Source: Haemonchus contortus
Taxonomy: Eukaryota; Nematoda; Chromadorea; Rhabditida; Trichostrongylidae
Direction: 5' to 3'
Assembly (NCBI GenBank): GCA_000469685.2
Contig: LS997562.1
Span: forward strand, 1,328,501-1,392,500
DNA: 64,000 nt
The notes under the pieces: generated by a model
Database searches by the model: none
Seen by the model: the letters and a program-made list of their open reading frames with translations, nothing else
Told to the model about the DNA's origin: nothing
Shown here: positions 36,831 to 48,598 of the stretch, in pieces
How positions within the stretch are numbered: position 1 is the stretch's first letter
Layout: each line of letters starts with the position of its first letter
Translations under genes and position numbers: made by a program

Positions 36831-37324
36831 TACGGAAATTCGATATAACGTGAGGAAACACCTGGAGAAGTCGGGTCAAGTTTGGAATGTGTTGGGCCTA
36901 GGGTAAGTGCAACAGAGCACAAGTTAGCCTAGCGGAGCCCCGCCCCCAAGGAGCGGGGCATGGGCGAATCCTTCTAATTCGGTCTCATAACATTCCAGAC
37001 ACTGGGAAAAAATGTGCAAAGGTGAGGGATGGGTCAACAATCAAAACAAAGGAAACCTACCGGCGGTAGTCGGAGCGTTCTCGCATTGGACGGTACTTTC
37101 CAAGAGATTCATAACTCGATTTCACGAAGGCGTCGAGGCCAGGAAAAAAATAAAAAGAGTGAGCAAGGTCTTATGCGTGCTGAGCATGCATAAGTATAGC
37201 GAAGCCCCGCCCACGAGGGGCGGGGGGTGCGCTAGGTGAAAGCTACTTTTCAAAAATGAGTGTAACTCTGTTCGGAAACGTTCTGGGATGCGGGAAAAAG
37301 GTTCAAGGTATAAAAGAACAAGTG

Positions 37325-37740
37325 TGGTCAAATCCCGAAAGTGGGTGTGGTTGGCACCAAAGTGGGCGGGGCTTAGATCAAAACTTCAAAACTCTGTTCA
37401 GAAACGTTCTAGAACACGGGAAAAAAGTGGTAAGAGGTGATGGAACATGTGTGGCTGAATCTTCGAAGTGGGCGGGACTGGCACCAAAGTGGGCGGGGCT
37501 CAGATCAATACTTTATAACTCTATTCAGAGACGTTCTTGGAGGCGGCAAAAAGGTGTCAAGGTGTAAAAGAACGAAGTGGGCGAGGCTGGCACCAAAGTG
37601 GGCGGGGCTTTGATCAAAATTTCATAACTCAGTTCAGAATCGTTCTAGAACGCGGGAAAAAAGTGGTAAGAGGAATTGGAACAAATGTAGTCAAGTCCTC
37701 GAAGGGGGCGGAGCTGGCACATGGAAGCGGGGCTAGAACC
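37325..37740 (+). repeat. diverged tandem repeat, unit about 110-130 bp, with AGTGGGCGGGGC
   Basis: Units begin with GGCACCAAAGTGGGCGGGGC, near 37353, 37481 and 37590, and a partial one follows near 37710. Each continues with AGATCAA..AACTC..TTCAGA, then ACGTTCT and CGGGAAAAAAGTGGTAAGAG. The repeats form the body of the Helitron-like element. Confidence 0.75.
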
Positions 37741-39737
37741 AAATATACATCTCTTCAAAAACTTTCTGGAATGCGGAAAAAATGGTTTGGAGCAGTCAAA
37801 AGAAGGGTGGTCAAGTTTATTGTGGAAAGGGGTTTCACTAAGGTGGACGCAGCTATGATCAAGCACTAATAACTGTGATAAAATATATCAAGCGTGGTGC
37901 TATCAGCAGTTCAGCGTTCGAATCTAGAGAGAACTACCTTACTCTGATTATCCAACATTCCGCTGAATGACTCCATTGTGGATAATTGGCCGTCGACATA
38001 TACTGCGCGCGTGAGCGTGCATAGCCAAACTGGAACTACATAATAATAAACAGCAAATCGCGGGAAAAAATATCATCCCAAAAAGTTTCTTCAGCCGTAG
38101 TAGCCACCCACTGCATGTTACACCATCAGCAAGGCGAGCATCACTAGTTGATGTTGCACCTTATTTCAAGGATGATTGATACGAGCTTCTCAAGGACCAC
38201 ACCCTAACCAAGGCAGACATCACCACCACTGCGATTGCCACTGCAATTCATGCTTCAAAGACACTCAAGAGTATGAACAATGCACAAAACGTACTCGCCT
38301 TCCAAATCAGATACGACGACAAATACTATCCCCAGCATGACGTTATTCATCGGGAAACAGGTGATCGACGACATAGGACATCAAAGATACCATCAAGGTA
38401 TCTTCTGCAGCTCAGTCGCAGTGCACCGCATGGAGCGTTTCAAATGGACTGACTTATAAAAGAAATTCTTACTGGATTTCAATACAGCCTAGAGACCGGG
38501 AAAACGTAGAAATGGACAAGATCTAAGCTATGCCATGCATGTCCAAACTGAGAGAAGCTGCAGTCTGCAGTGCTCAAGCGCCACGATCTCATCTAAACGT
38601 GCTTGCTACATAAGTTCCCAACTCTTCGAGAAAGATTCAGAAATGAAGCAAATGCATGCATCCAAATTCCTTCGATCTCAATCCATTTCTAACACGTTTT
38701 CGAATTCTTCGTTGTTCTTCCAGTTGTTCATGTTAGGACCATCGGGTTGAGCGCAGCTAAGCTAATTTCACCTACAACTTTATCCAAAAATGATGAAAAA
38801 ACCGGAAATTAAGTAGATAGGTACTAGCAACAAGGGGAGATCGAATGTTCATGGTATCTGGGCCAAAGCCTTAAGGTCACGACTCGAATTCCTCTACTCG
38901 GTGGTTCATACGTTGCATGCGTTGTTGCGCGATATTCCAAGCTCCGTCTACTCTGAATTGCTTTCTGCTTTCTTGTATGCTCTGAAAAACTCTCAGCCCT
39001 ACGCTGTCAAGACATTCTTTTTGAACGAGACCCTGCATTTAAGAGAATGAATGGAGGCCTAATCTTGCGGGCAACTGTCAGAACAGAAAAAATCGAGAAA
39101 TCGATGAAGCTGGTGCAGAAACAAATGATGTTTAGGGCGATGTGATGACATAATCACGAGTGTGGACGTTTTTTGAGCAGTCGTCATCAGGAGAACGCAG
39201 CACGGAAAGTGCTCTAAATGTATCTGAAATGAAAGGAACGACCATGAAAGGTATTTTTGCTATTGAAATCCAAAAATTATGTTTACTAGTGCGATCTGGA
39301 TTCTACCAGAATCATTGCCGTCACTTTAGATGTGCATCATAAATTTACACTGATGACCTACGATCATTCTGCAGGTTCATAATAAACATGACAGGTTATT
39401 TCTCGGACAAGTGGCCTTAGGGATATAAGAAAGTGCAACAAAAATTCATGGGATGTACGAATTTCGTCCATACTGTGTGTATAGAGGTGATTAGCAGCCA
39501 CTGAGTGTTTCAATCGGGCAATTAACAATCAACTATTCATCGTCCACTTTTTCATGATTCGGTTCTTCCTTGCGCTATGCCATTCTGCTGTCGGGAGAAA
39601 CAGCATCATAGTTCCAATCCCATGAGTGTACATGCCGGCACGCTTTTATCTCGCAGAGTTCCAACTATTTTCCTCGTTTTTTCCATAGACACATAGTTAA
39701 CCCCTGTTTTCCAGAGGTTGCAACAAGCACTGTACAC

Positions 39738-39858
39738 CCTCATAATTCCCACTGTCGACGATCTGAGCTCGGCTCGTATGACCTTCTCGAAATTTCCCTT
39801 TCTCCGAGGACTATCGTTTAAGGCGTGATCAAACAAATGATAGTACTCAGCGGTTGGG
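39738..39858 (-). CDS. candidate exon, unknown gene
   Basis: On the minus strand a GTGTTTCAG acceptor precedes 39858 and an ATGAGG|GTGTAC donor follows 39738. One base plus 40 codons are open; the translation begins PTAEYYHLFDHALNDSPRRK and ends SSTVGIMR. The entering phase (one base needed) is what the candidate exon at 47338-47242 would supply, though a one-in-three coincidence is likely enough. I do not recognise the family. Confidence 0.3.
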
Positions 39859-42800
39859 CTGAAACACAACGCCCAACAAGGCAGATTGTTTTCCATCGAC
39901 GGGACAACTCTTCTAAAGGAGTCTTTTCTGAAGTTCCCTTTTTATTCCTTTTCTTCTTCTTCGAGTTGAGTTGTTCGAGTCGTTCCTTCTAATGATGTCA
40001 TGTAGCTCGAAAACGGATGTCGGATAATCGGTTTCTCATTTCTCCTTCAAATGACTCTTGCTCCTTCACAGCCCGTTTTCTACGTTTTTCCCTCTTTCAT
40101 TTTCATGTATTGAACCATCGTCGATGCAACATGTGAGAGCCAAAGTCAATTCAGCAAGTAATTAGTTCTCAATTGGCATATGACTGGCTGGCGAGGAAAT
40201 AAATCATTTGAAGTTCATTTTTCGGAGCATTTTGAAGATGCTGGCGTCGTGTCTCTGGTATCGATAAAGAGCTGGTATTCGGGCGGTACTTTTTGTTGGG
40301 ATTCAGGGAATAGGTTCACTTCTGCGATGTGTTGTTTTTATTTTTTGATTCCGGCAGTTTCTCTAATTCAAAGTTTGATATCTTTTTGTGCAAGCATGAA
40401 CAAAATAACAAACTTGGGAATGGAGGATAATCAGAACGATGAAGAGCTCTGTAGGGGTGAATGCCACAGAAGCAATTAGGGCAGCATAGATGCGAGCATA
40501 CCGACGCCGTCTTGTTCCTTCAGTTCGAATTTCGGCAATCCCCATGTTTCAGAAGAACTACCACAGTCTCCATTTCTCTCGATTTCACCACTTCCCTGCC
40601 GTGCTGCAACCGAGTGCGAACAACCCTACACGCGACACCAATCAATCCACATGCGACGTCGAGCTTTCTGATGACGTTCTTTTTGATTTTATCCCTCGAA
40701 CTGCCTTCAGATGACGGTCGAAGAAAGTATCTCTTTCTCTTTCCGCCTCTGTGAACTCAGCAGCTTTCATCAGTCGTCTCCAGTGATCCTTGCAAACTGC
40801 TTAGAACAACTACTCAACTCGTTGATCGTTCTCATTTCATTTCTTCACGTTAAGGATTGGAAAACGCTTGCGATTGCCATTTCCTTCGGATCAATACTTG
40901 CATGCGAGATATTCCTATCTTCTGCTCATCTTGAATCACCGCTATTTCTCTTTCACTGTTCCTACTGACACTTTCTTCTATCTTAGCAGCTCAGGAACGT
41001 CAACAAATAGTCATAATTTCTCCTCCTGGTGCTAATGGAACCTCTAGTGTTTCTCTTCATGCTTTCCTATCCAAATATGCTCGCGTGTAGAGACACCTTA
41101 GCATTCCAGGCTACGGTGTGTCCTATGTCATTGGTTGACTCAGTTACTTGACTGAGTACATACTTTTCTTCTAGATTACTGATTTTCTTATTTTTGTAAT
41201 TTCTATTCAGTGATAGGGTTGTTTTCTTCTTGAGTTTTAACGGCTCAACTCTCGTGTATATAAATAATTAATTGGATTCAATTGAGTTCTCCAACCAATT
41301 CAATCTCTCTTGTTCTAAATGAGGATTCCCGGATGTTATTCAACTTCGCGTCGACTCTCAGGCCATCCATTTTTCGTCATTTTCTCTGCTCGTCTTTGTT
41401 CTCGATTCCTCTGATTGGAATGTTTGAGTGTTGTCTCGAAGCTACAAATTTAGCTCTTCCTGTTCAAATGTTCCTTTTATAAGCGGTGTTAGGTCACTTT
41501 AACTGCTAATCTATGAACAGGATCATATCTACAAGGTGCTCCATACTTGATGTCACTCCACAGAAGGTCAACAATCCCTGCCTGGCTGCTCAGGAAACAG
41601 CAAAACTTCTATATTGTTTCACCAGCGGTCTAATTAACAAGAGACTTCTGTCTGTGTTCAGTATGACCTCCCAGGGCATACATGACAGCCTTCGGGCGTT
41701 CAGGGCTGACGGTGTAGTGGACCGCAGACCGCAGTGATTTTTTCAGGGCTTCTTTCTTTTTTCCTCGTTAGGAACTTCTCGAACAGAAATCTGTCTCAGC
41801 TAATTTAGGAATTGTGCTTTTCATAATGATGGGCCGTTTTTTTGCGCATTTTCAGCATGCAATGATGTTAGAATGTTGGGGGCGGGAGGGATTGCGCTCC
41901 TAGGATTCGAGATCGTGTTTTTCGTTGCTACAAAGCTTACCATCTCTAAAAAAAATGAAAAAAGAACATTAGGAACATGAAACATTACGGAATAGTTCAT
42001 GTTCGGCTCGAAGTATGCTAAGTAGAAAGTTCGAGCTGATCAGGAACATTGAATGGCCTAACGATTCCCGATCTCATTGACCTTCTGTTAGTGTGTCCAC
42101 TTATTAATGGAATTCTTGGTTGTAAGTGTCTATTATAACTAACATGGTGTTTGGTTTTCTAGAAGCAAGAAAGCCAGAAGCTTTTCTTGAAACAAAATTT
42201 GTGGCGTTTACATCAAGCTGCTTTTCTTTAATGAAATCATGTGAGTTGTGCTGCCCTCGAATGAAGTTCGTGCCCTCTGAGAGTGCTTCTTTTGATAATC
42301 GTCCTTCATTGTTTCAAACAGCTTCCTTTTTCTTCGTGAGTCGTTGTAAGATACATCTCCCTTGCTCTTGATTAAGTAATATGGTGTAGCGTTTGAAGAC
42401 CTATGGCTAAATTTGAGTCATAATAGCTTTTGGTGGTTAATTTCCAAAGTTCATGATTCCCCAGTTTCATCAGTGACTGGTCTTTTTGTTTCGAAATTGC
42501 CGCTGTACTGCTTCCAACGCCCTGTTCTGTGACTTTGACCTCCTGAAATGGAAGCGTTTTGCTGTTTTCACTTTTAGGCTTCTCGTCGCCTTCCCAAGAC
42601 GTGATTAATTTCCGCTCGTGTTCCTTAGCATGCTGTCATCTGAGTCTTCATTCACTACAGTGTCAAATCACAGCCTAAGCAAAGAGATCAATAACACTTC
42701 GTTTCCGTCGTTCAACTTATTCCATCGATGTGCTCCTTCTCCCACGCGAAAGTTCCGGTTCATATTCTCTAATAGTCATGAAATTCAATTTGGCCACGTC

Positions 42801-43639
42801 GCGTTGGCCTTATCCCTTGTGGGCTCGATCCTGGCGCCTATGAATGCAGGTTTATTTATTTTTTACGTGTGCGCTAGTGAACGCGCTTACCCACGACAAA
42901 ACCGGGCGGAGTAAGGAGGCCTAGCGAGAGGCTTTTTCCTACAGCTACGAATAACGACAACGAGGTAACCAACAAACGAAAATAAAAAAATTAAATATAT
43001 GAATAACACCCTGCCTCAACGACCCCAAAAATAGACTTCTGTTGACTTGTTCATGCTATTTCTCTTGTTGGTTAGTCGGCAATCATTCAGGGGCACTTCA
43101 AAAAGCGATGTGCGAAACTGCGAATTATCTTTAATGGTTTCGGTTGCTATGGTGAAGTCGCCCAATTTCTAACCCTATTTGTTCTTCTTGTGAATACCGC
43201 GGCGAAGAATTTCGGCCGTGTTTTTGTGTTTATCCCCAATGTTCAGCTTACCTATGGTAGTAAAATGACCCTACGAAGAACTGCTCTAGTTGGGCCAAGA
43301 AACTTGCTCTTGCTCTTGGTGGGAGGGATAAACTTCTCTGGGCTGCAGCCGATCCACAACCACCTGTTTGTGAGCTCCAGTTTGATGCTGGGCTTTGCCT
43401 CGACTCGATGTTCATCATCCTATTCTCATTCTAAAGGCCAGCAATTGTCTTTGCAGTTACTTACAGGGTGAATGGTACGAGACAGTCCAGAACTTGTGAT
43501 GCAGCTATAGTGTATGTAAGTATATTATTCCGCCCATCGATGATCTCACTTTACTTGCTACTCACTTTACTTCACATTCTCTTTTTTTCGATCTACAGAA
43601 CGGTCCTGAACATCTTTAAGAATTGCCGGTCTTGGATAT

Positions 43640-43860
43640 GACCACTTCTGGTGTTTGTGGGTTTTTATACTAGACGCCATCCAAAAGAGAGCCCGCCCCA
43701 CCTACCGTTGGCTTATCTCCTTTTGAACGTAGCTTAGGCGACGCTTGACACACTTTATTTTTTCATGTTTACAAAAGGTTTTTTGCTTAGCTTGGCACCG
43801 CCCATTTTGGTGTATAGGCGGAGCCTTGCTAAGCTCACAATATGCTCTTTTCGTCTTGTT
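43640..43860 (-). repeat. possible relic of the GGGCGG-box repeat family, inverted
   Basis: GAGAGCCCGCCCCACC, then GGCACCGCCCATTTTGG and TAGGCGGAGCC, read on the minus strand, resemble the CCAAAGTGGGCGGGGC units of the element at 36746-38033. The stretch then runs into AT-rich sequence. The match is short and no ends were defined. Confidence 0.3.
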
Positions 43861-45624
43861 TTATGCCCACACGCCCCAAACTTGGCCCGACTTTTCCAAA
43901 AACTTCTTCACTTGCTACCGATCTATATGACAGATAGAAAGAAAACAGAACACTTTTCTAGAAGAATTGACAAGGCTCCTGTCGACGATCCTGACGGCGC
44001 TTGTCCTTTCGTTTGGCGCAGGACCTACTTTGAGGTTTTTTGGCTTTACAATTCTTGATTACTCAGGAAAAGTCGATTTACTCACGCGCAGCTCCTTAAG
44101 CTCAGAATAACTGACGATAGAATCACGTAGGCGACCTTCTCATTCTCGAGATCGATATCGCAGAATGTTTCTTCAAATCAACTCTGCGCTGCCTTTTTGT
44201 AGCCGAATTTCCTCTTTCTTTCGATTTCTCCATTTCTGAGCTCAGTACTTTATCGAACACTCCTGCAACTTAGTTTTTCTCTTTAATAGGTTGGGAGTAG
44301 GTTTAAAGAGCCATGCGTGTGCGTGTATGTGAGTGCGTATGAGTCGCTATGTTCATGTGTATATTTATTTGTATGTCCCCAAATGCAGTATCGAAATGGC
44401 CTAAAGCTGTCGATATCGAAACTCCATAACTTTGTTCATCAGCAGACGAAGGAACCTACTAGAGCCAGAAATTCTCAACCCTGTTTCGAGACATAGTGAA
44501 ATTCGTGTTAGAAGGTGGATAGAGATAGAAAAAAAGGAAGAGAGTTGAAATGTTCATAGTAGGCAGGGCGTGCACTTAGCCAGGCTGAGTGAAAAAAATA
44601 ATTGCAATCCTATTTATAAAGTTCTCGAGTCCGAGAACGGAATGGGTGGAGAATAATTTCCAGGTTTTGTCTTTTGTTGCTTTTCTCCATTCATCATTAA
44701 ACGTCATCTCGGGGACGTAAGGTGAAAGAAGTGCGTGCTAAGGACACCTCCGGGAAATCTGGAGTTACGAGGAGCACGTCAGCATGCTTAGCTAAACTCA
44801 TACATTATGTACCCAACATTCATTAGTGAAACAGTATAGAAAACACTGAATCATCGGGTTCGCATCAACTCTGAATGACCTGGGGATGTAGTACTCGCCC
44901 AGGAAACGTGCTCATACGTTATAAGGCAGGAAATCACAGATTCTGGGGGCACCATCCACTCAGGTTCCTTCGAACGATTTCATTCCCCATATGGTAGTAC
45001 ACCGTTAGGTATGTACTGGTTCTGCACCTGCCTTTCTTTGCTTCTGGTGTTGCTTCCGATCCACATCCTGCTGCTCGTTTTCTTTCGGTCGCTTTCAACT
45101 GCTGAAGTTCTGGCAGCGTTCCTAGTTCCAATCTCTTCGTAGATCGAATGACTTTAATCATATTGAAGCTTCATCCCAAGTGGGTCTCCGCAATCTCATC
45201 ATAGTTCCGCTCTTTGCTAACCGATAATTTGACGTCGCAGCACTCGGAACCTTCAATCAGCGTCTAGTACTGTTTCAAGTGGAGACAGCTGTTCATCGAG
45301 CGGACTCTGTGTTTTTTGATCGTTGCCTTTGTTTTCTAATTGGAATCGGGACACCGCCCGAGCTCTCCCTCATTGGCTTTCCACACTTACCTGCTCTCAC
45401 TTCATATAGTAGGGTACGGCTATAATGCTGGAAATGTAGTGCTTTGCTTATGAAAATACTATCATTTATCTCCTACAAGATCCTCCCCAGTTCCGTCAGA
45501 TTTCCAAATCTTTCCCTTCAAAATCTTCAATTCTCTTTCTCGCTCGTCACCCACATAAACTAAGTTACCAGTTGTCTGCCAAAACATCTTTTTTCCATCG
45601 CTTCTCGCTGGTGACTAATAATAG

Positions 45625-45740
45625 ATGCCAGCTGCTGATGATGAGCGTTCTGTACGACAATCGGAACCTATCAGGAAGGGCGACATTAGGGCGAAATTCG
45701 AAGCCTTATTGAGGCCAGCCGAGCTCGGGATTCTGGGGAG
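45625..45740 (+). CDS. candidate first exon, unknown gene
   Basis: An ATG follows in-frame stops and a TAATAATAG that could serve as an acceptor. It opens 38 codons and two bases (starting MPAADDERSVRQSEPIRKGD, later ELGILG), ending at GGGGAG|GTGCTG. A stronger donor, TTCGTT|GTGAGT, lies at 45753. With the first donor it splices in frame to 47607. It is not matched to any family. Confidence 0.25.
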
Positions 45741-45913
45741 GTGCTGTTTCGTTGTGAGTTTAATGCTTAGGAAAGCAGAAGTACTGTAGTACTGCATGCA
45801 TGGTACAAATACTTTATTGTTTTGAACTTGCGTTATGCCTTTACTGCTTCTGAGGGGATTGATCGGTGAGTGTCCTACCAGTTGAATATCTTCTGATCGT
45901 CCCTACCATTTGA

Positions 45914-45969
45914 GTATAATATCAAACACTATAGTGTTCTAGTATAATATCAAACACCATAGTGTTCTT
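45914..45969 (+). repeat. two-copy direct repeat of 28 bp
   Basis: AGTATAATATCAAACACTAT then AGTGTTCT is followed at once by AGTATAATATCAAACACCAT then AGTGTTCT. Each copy holds a small dyad (AACACTATAGTGTT in the first). Confidence 0.85.
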
Positions 45970-47241
45970 TCATTGCATACATTATGCATTTGGAGAGCTT
46001 AATGTGAATTCGGTGAATGTGAGAAGGAAAAGTTGTTTCTGGTTTTTCTTCGCCTGAGCTTCTCCCATTACTTCGGATCGTCTCTTGCTTGTTATGGGAG
46101 CATCGTTTACTGACGTCTCATTTTTCACCACTGCTCGGATTTGTCCTAGAAATTCTCAACCTCATCTGCTGCTCCATGTTCGTCCACATGTCGAAAGTGC
46201 ACTGCAAATTTCTGCAAAGGACCCTAACCTCTAGCTCAACCCTGATCTACCCATTTGATTTTCATCGATTCGTGTGGCGTTGGTATAATCCATTATTTTC
46301 GACGCAGCTGTTCGGCTCGCTGAAATGATGGGTGTCAGATCACACACTCATACGCATTGTTGTTTCTAAATTTAAACACTTCCATATTTGGTGCGCATAC
46401 TTTTGGAGGTCTGAACGGGTTCACGAGAACTGTGAATGGCATGTCTCCTTAGAACAGCTTCCATGGTTTACTTAGTTTTTTTTGTCCCGGTTTCACTCTT
46501 GTATCTATCCGTAATTTTGAGAATATCTTCACCACAACTCTTTTGGAAATGGCAGGCTCCAGAAGGCATTTACACAGAGAAATCTGTGTACAAGTCGGAA
46601 AACCGGATCTGAATAATTTGGTGGTTACGAAGGTCAACCCGATCATTGATGGGTTTCCTGACCTTATCTCCATGGTCGCTGACAGTATCCCATATAGGTG
46701 AACGGATAATCAAGTTCCCATGCGAAAACTTTTCCCGAGCGCCAGTCTATTTTTTGTTGGACGGCTTATAGTTGGACGTCCTAGGGTTTTGTTTAGTGAA
46801 TCAGAAAGCATTGTTTGAGAAGGTGCTCCTTTAGTTTCGATTAGTTTCGAATCAGCTTTTCAATAATGAAAATGCGAGATTCCTAACGGTCAGCCGAGGT
46901 GATTTTTCTCATAAGATGATCCTTCAAAACTCAGACTTTTCAGGAGATTGCATACAATAGTTACACATCACCCTCTCACAAGAAGGGGAGAGTGAAGTAG
47001 TGACATATGCGGACAGTAAACGAATATCCATCGCATTTTCAACTGCAGTCACTTCGACAGCGCTTTGACAATATTTAAAGGAGGGTTTTGGAACATAATC
47101 TTTCAATTCCAAATATGTAGGTGTCAATGTGCTCAATGATTATTTGGATATTTTTGACTTGTTGACTTCTTTTCTTCTAACCATAAGCATAAACATCACA
47201 GTATCACTAAAATCCCTCTCTTGGCATCACTTTTTTCATAC

Positions 47242-47338
47242 CTACATAGGTTTCTTGTGATGTCTGCTACAGCTTCGAACGTCAACTCGATGGCTGTGCC
47301 TTCTTGGAGGCAGGGTGACGTGTAATCCTGGGGATAAG
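47242..47338 (-). CDS. candidate exon, unknown gene (minus strand)
   Basis: On the minus strand CCGATTTTCAG precedes 47338 and TGTAG|GTATGA follows 47242, both good sites. Two bases, 31 codons and two bases are open; the translation begins YPQDYTSPCLQEGTAIELTF. A further segment upstream ends at TCACAC|GTAAGC (47367 downward) in compatible phase. The plus strand of the same bases also has an open, spliceable reading (47250-47314, SCDVCYSFERQLDGC), so strand is undecided. There is no family match. Confidence 0.3.
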
Positions 47339-47562
47339 CTGAAAATCGGATAATTGGGAGGCTTACGTGTGACTGAGCCCTGAGGCGCAATCCAACAGAT
47401 GTTCGACAGAGGTCTATGAGTGATGGACGGGCTTGTCTCCACCTCACCACGTTCATTCCGAAAATTATTGACTTTTTCTCTTTATTGTTTCAAAACCTTT
47501 TTCTAAATTTGTCCGTCTGTCTGAGCCCTTAACGATGACCATGTGGATGTCGTCGTTTTCAG

Positions 47563-47709
47563 TCTGAAATAACAGCATGCCCACACAAATTGAAGCTACA
47601 TTTCAGAGTTATGACTCTTATAACTGAGGAAGGTGGTTCGCAAAGTGCAGACCCTCCTAGACGACGTAATGCCACAAACTCACTTGCCAGAAAATTCTCA
47701 TCATTACAG
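47563..47709 (+). CDS. candidate exon, unknown gene (plus strand)
   Basis: The acceptor is TCGTTTTCAG and the donor is TTACAG|GTAGGA. The 49 codons are in phase 0 at both ends; a second acceptor (ACATTTCAG) would start it at 47607. The translation includes VMTLITEEGGSQSADPPRR and ends ARKFSSLQ, a Ser/Arg-rich and probably disordered segment. It could continue to 48399. Confidence 0.33.
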
Positions 47710-48398
47710 GTAGGATTATATTTACCATCTATCACCAAACCCATCCAAATTCTACCCGTCGTGGGGAATGATTTGATATACTGCCATGTAACATCATAGA
47801 AGCAATTATCGTTCCTCTTTAGTTACAGTAGATTGTTCGGGAATCATCCAAAGCCCACTTGGTTAAGCACTCGAAGAGAAGTTTTTGTTATTAGTACTTT
47901 TTGTGTAGTCCTGTGTACTATGGTGCGGGAGAGGTACAGCAAGATACGATGGGGCTGCTCTGAGAACGATGTCCAGTTGTCACTCAGTTCCTGGCTGCAG
48001 TCCCACAGTTCATTCTACTCAAACTTAATTTCTCTGAATAAACAATCAATTAGCAGTTCATTCACCATCGGGAACAATTATGCGACAATTATTTAATCCC
48101 TTTTCCTTGAATGTAATAGATTGCTTCTCAGCTTTCTATGTCGTCAGATTTCCACGCTGGTTTTGCCTTTCAAGGGACAAGTTTAGATTTTCACCCCCTC
48201 CACGGTCCGAAGCCTGCCTCTGTCTCTGCCCTCACTGCTATTACTTCCTCCGATCCCCATTCAATCAATGAAATAAAGGCCTCGAATAGTATAAATTGTC
48301 TAATAGTTCACTCTCCAACTCTTACTCAGCAGCTATGTACAAAGGCGCACTCTCATTGAATGACTCAACGCCGAGGATGACTGATTTGTTGCTTTCAG

Positions 48399-48475
48399 GT
48401 GTCTCACTACCCAGTGCTGCTATTCGCTAACACTGATACCGAAGAGCAGATGCCGTCAGTGATCTGGAAGACAAG
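48399..48475 (+). CDS. candidate exon, unknown gene (plus strand)
   Basis: The acceptor is TTGCTTTCAG and the donor is ACAAG|GTTGCT. It is open only in the frame starting VSHYPVLLFANTDTEEQMPS, which is the frame the preceding candidate (47563-47709) delivers. It ends two bases into a codon, and the next candidate (48545) is open in a different phase, so the model breaks here. Confidence 0.3.
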
Positions 48476-48544
48476 GTTGCTTTTTCAATGTACTTCTGGT
48501 TTTGCATGTTCATGATAAGCGTGACCTCATTTACTTCCTAACAG

Positions 48545-48598
48545 CTGTTTGAGCCGAAAAGGGAGATATACGAGACCACTGTGACCACTGAAGATGAG
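48545..48598 (+). CDS. candidate exon, unknown gene (plus strand)
   Basis: An acceptor (TTCCTAACAG) and donor (GATGAG|GTTCAT) bound 18 codons reading LFEPKREIYETTVTTEDE. They are in phase 0, which could follow 47709 directly by skipping 48399-48475. It is short and unsupported by any family match. Confidence 0.22.

Larger units (their letters stand above)
36746..38033 (+). mobile_element. non-autonomous Helitron-like element
   Basis: This 1288-base segment interrupts the right arm of the fold-back. It starts with TC (TCCTTACTATATATAAAGCG) and ends with CTGG, a match to CTRR. A hairpin (GCGCGC, loop GTGA, GCGTGC at 38005-38020) ends 13 bases before the 3' terminus. Joining the host on either side gives AAGA|AACTACATAATAAT, which aligns without gaps to the left arm AAGATACTGCATAATAAT, so no target bases were duplicated. 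These are Helitron traits. The insertion point is A/A rather than the usual A/T, with one substitution possible. No Rep/helicase is encoded. Confidence 0.7.
31739..38200. repeat. cluster of about 17 copies of a 25-bp motif in both orientations
   Basis: The motif is about CATCAACTGCTGATGCTCG followed by CCTTGCTGA. Near-copies read on the plus strand at about 31739, 31852, 32155, 32345, 33810, 35045, 35430 and 36388, and inverted at about 32425, 32525, 34345, 34610, 35507, 35665, 36460, 36480 and 38125. They are embedded in longer shared sequence (for example GAAGAAACTTTTTGGGG and GATGTCTGCTTTGGTC), so the whole 6.5 kb is made of diverged copies of one larger unit, some direct and some inverted. 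No open frame is shared by the copies. Confidence 0.75.
34777..38427. repeat. long fold-back (inverted repeat) element, interrupted by later insertions
   Basis: The left arm 34777-35847 pairs with a right arm made of 36290-36745 plus 38034-38427. Outer ends are GGTGCACTGCGACTGAGCTG and its complement; inner ends meet at AGAGAGATATCTCTCT. Aligned blocks: 35783-35847 with 36290-36354 (equal length), about 35430-35533 with 36383-36483, and 34777-35160 with 38040-38427. Left bases 35534-35782 (249) have only 28 counterparts on the right, a deletion. The two arms then balance (1071 - 249 + 28 = 850 = 456 + 394). No protein is encoded and no flanking duplication was found. Confidence 0.8.
38428..45600. 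other. no named gene; scattered open frames
   Basis: The plus strand is pyrimidine-rich over 40.4-43.5 kb, which by itself gives many plus-strand open frames. One minus-strand candidate exon (39858-39738) is listed separately. No conserved domain was recognised. Confidence 0.5.

Noticed and set aside
37256..37869. Plus-strand open frames over the GGGCGGGGC units
   Set aside because: These frames arise from tandem, non-coding repeat units within the Helitron-like element; the frame is not kept between units.
40461..43471. Series of plus-strand open frames
   Set aside because: The strand is pyrimidine-rich, which removes stop codons. The frames are short, share no phase and have no domain.
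48545..48598. Minus-strand reading with a WSQWS motif (thrombospondin-like)
   Set aside because: The required cysteines are absent, and the match is too short.
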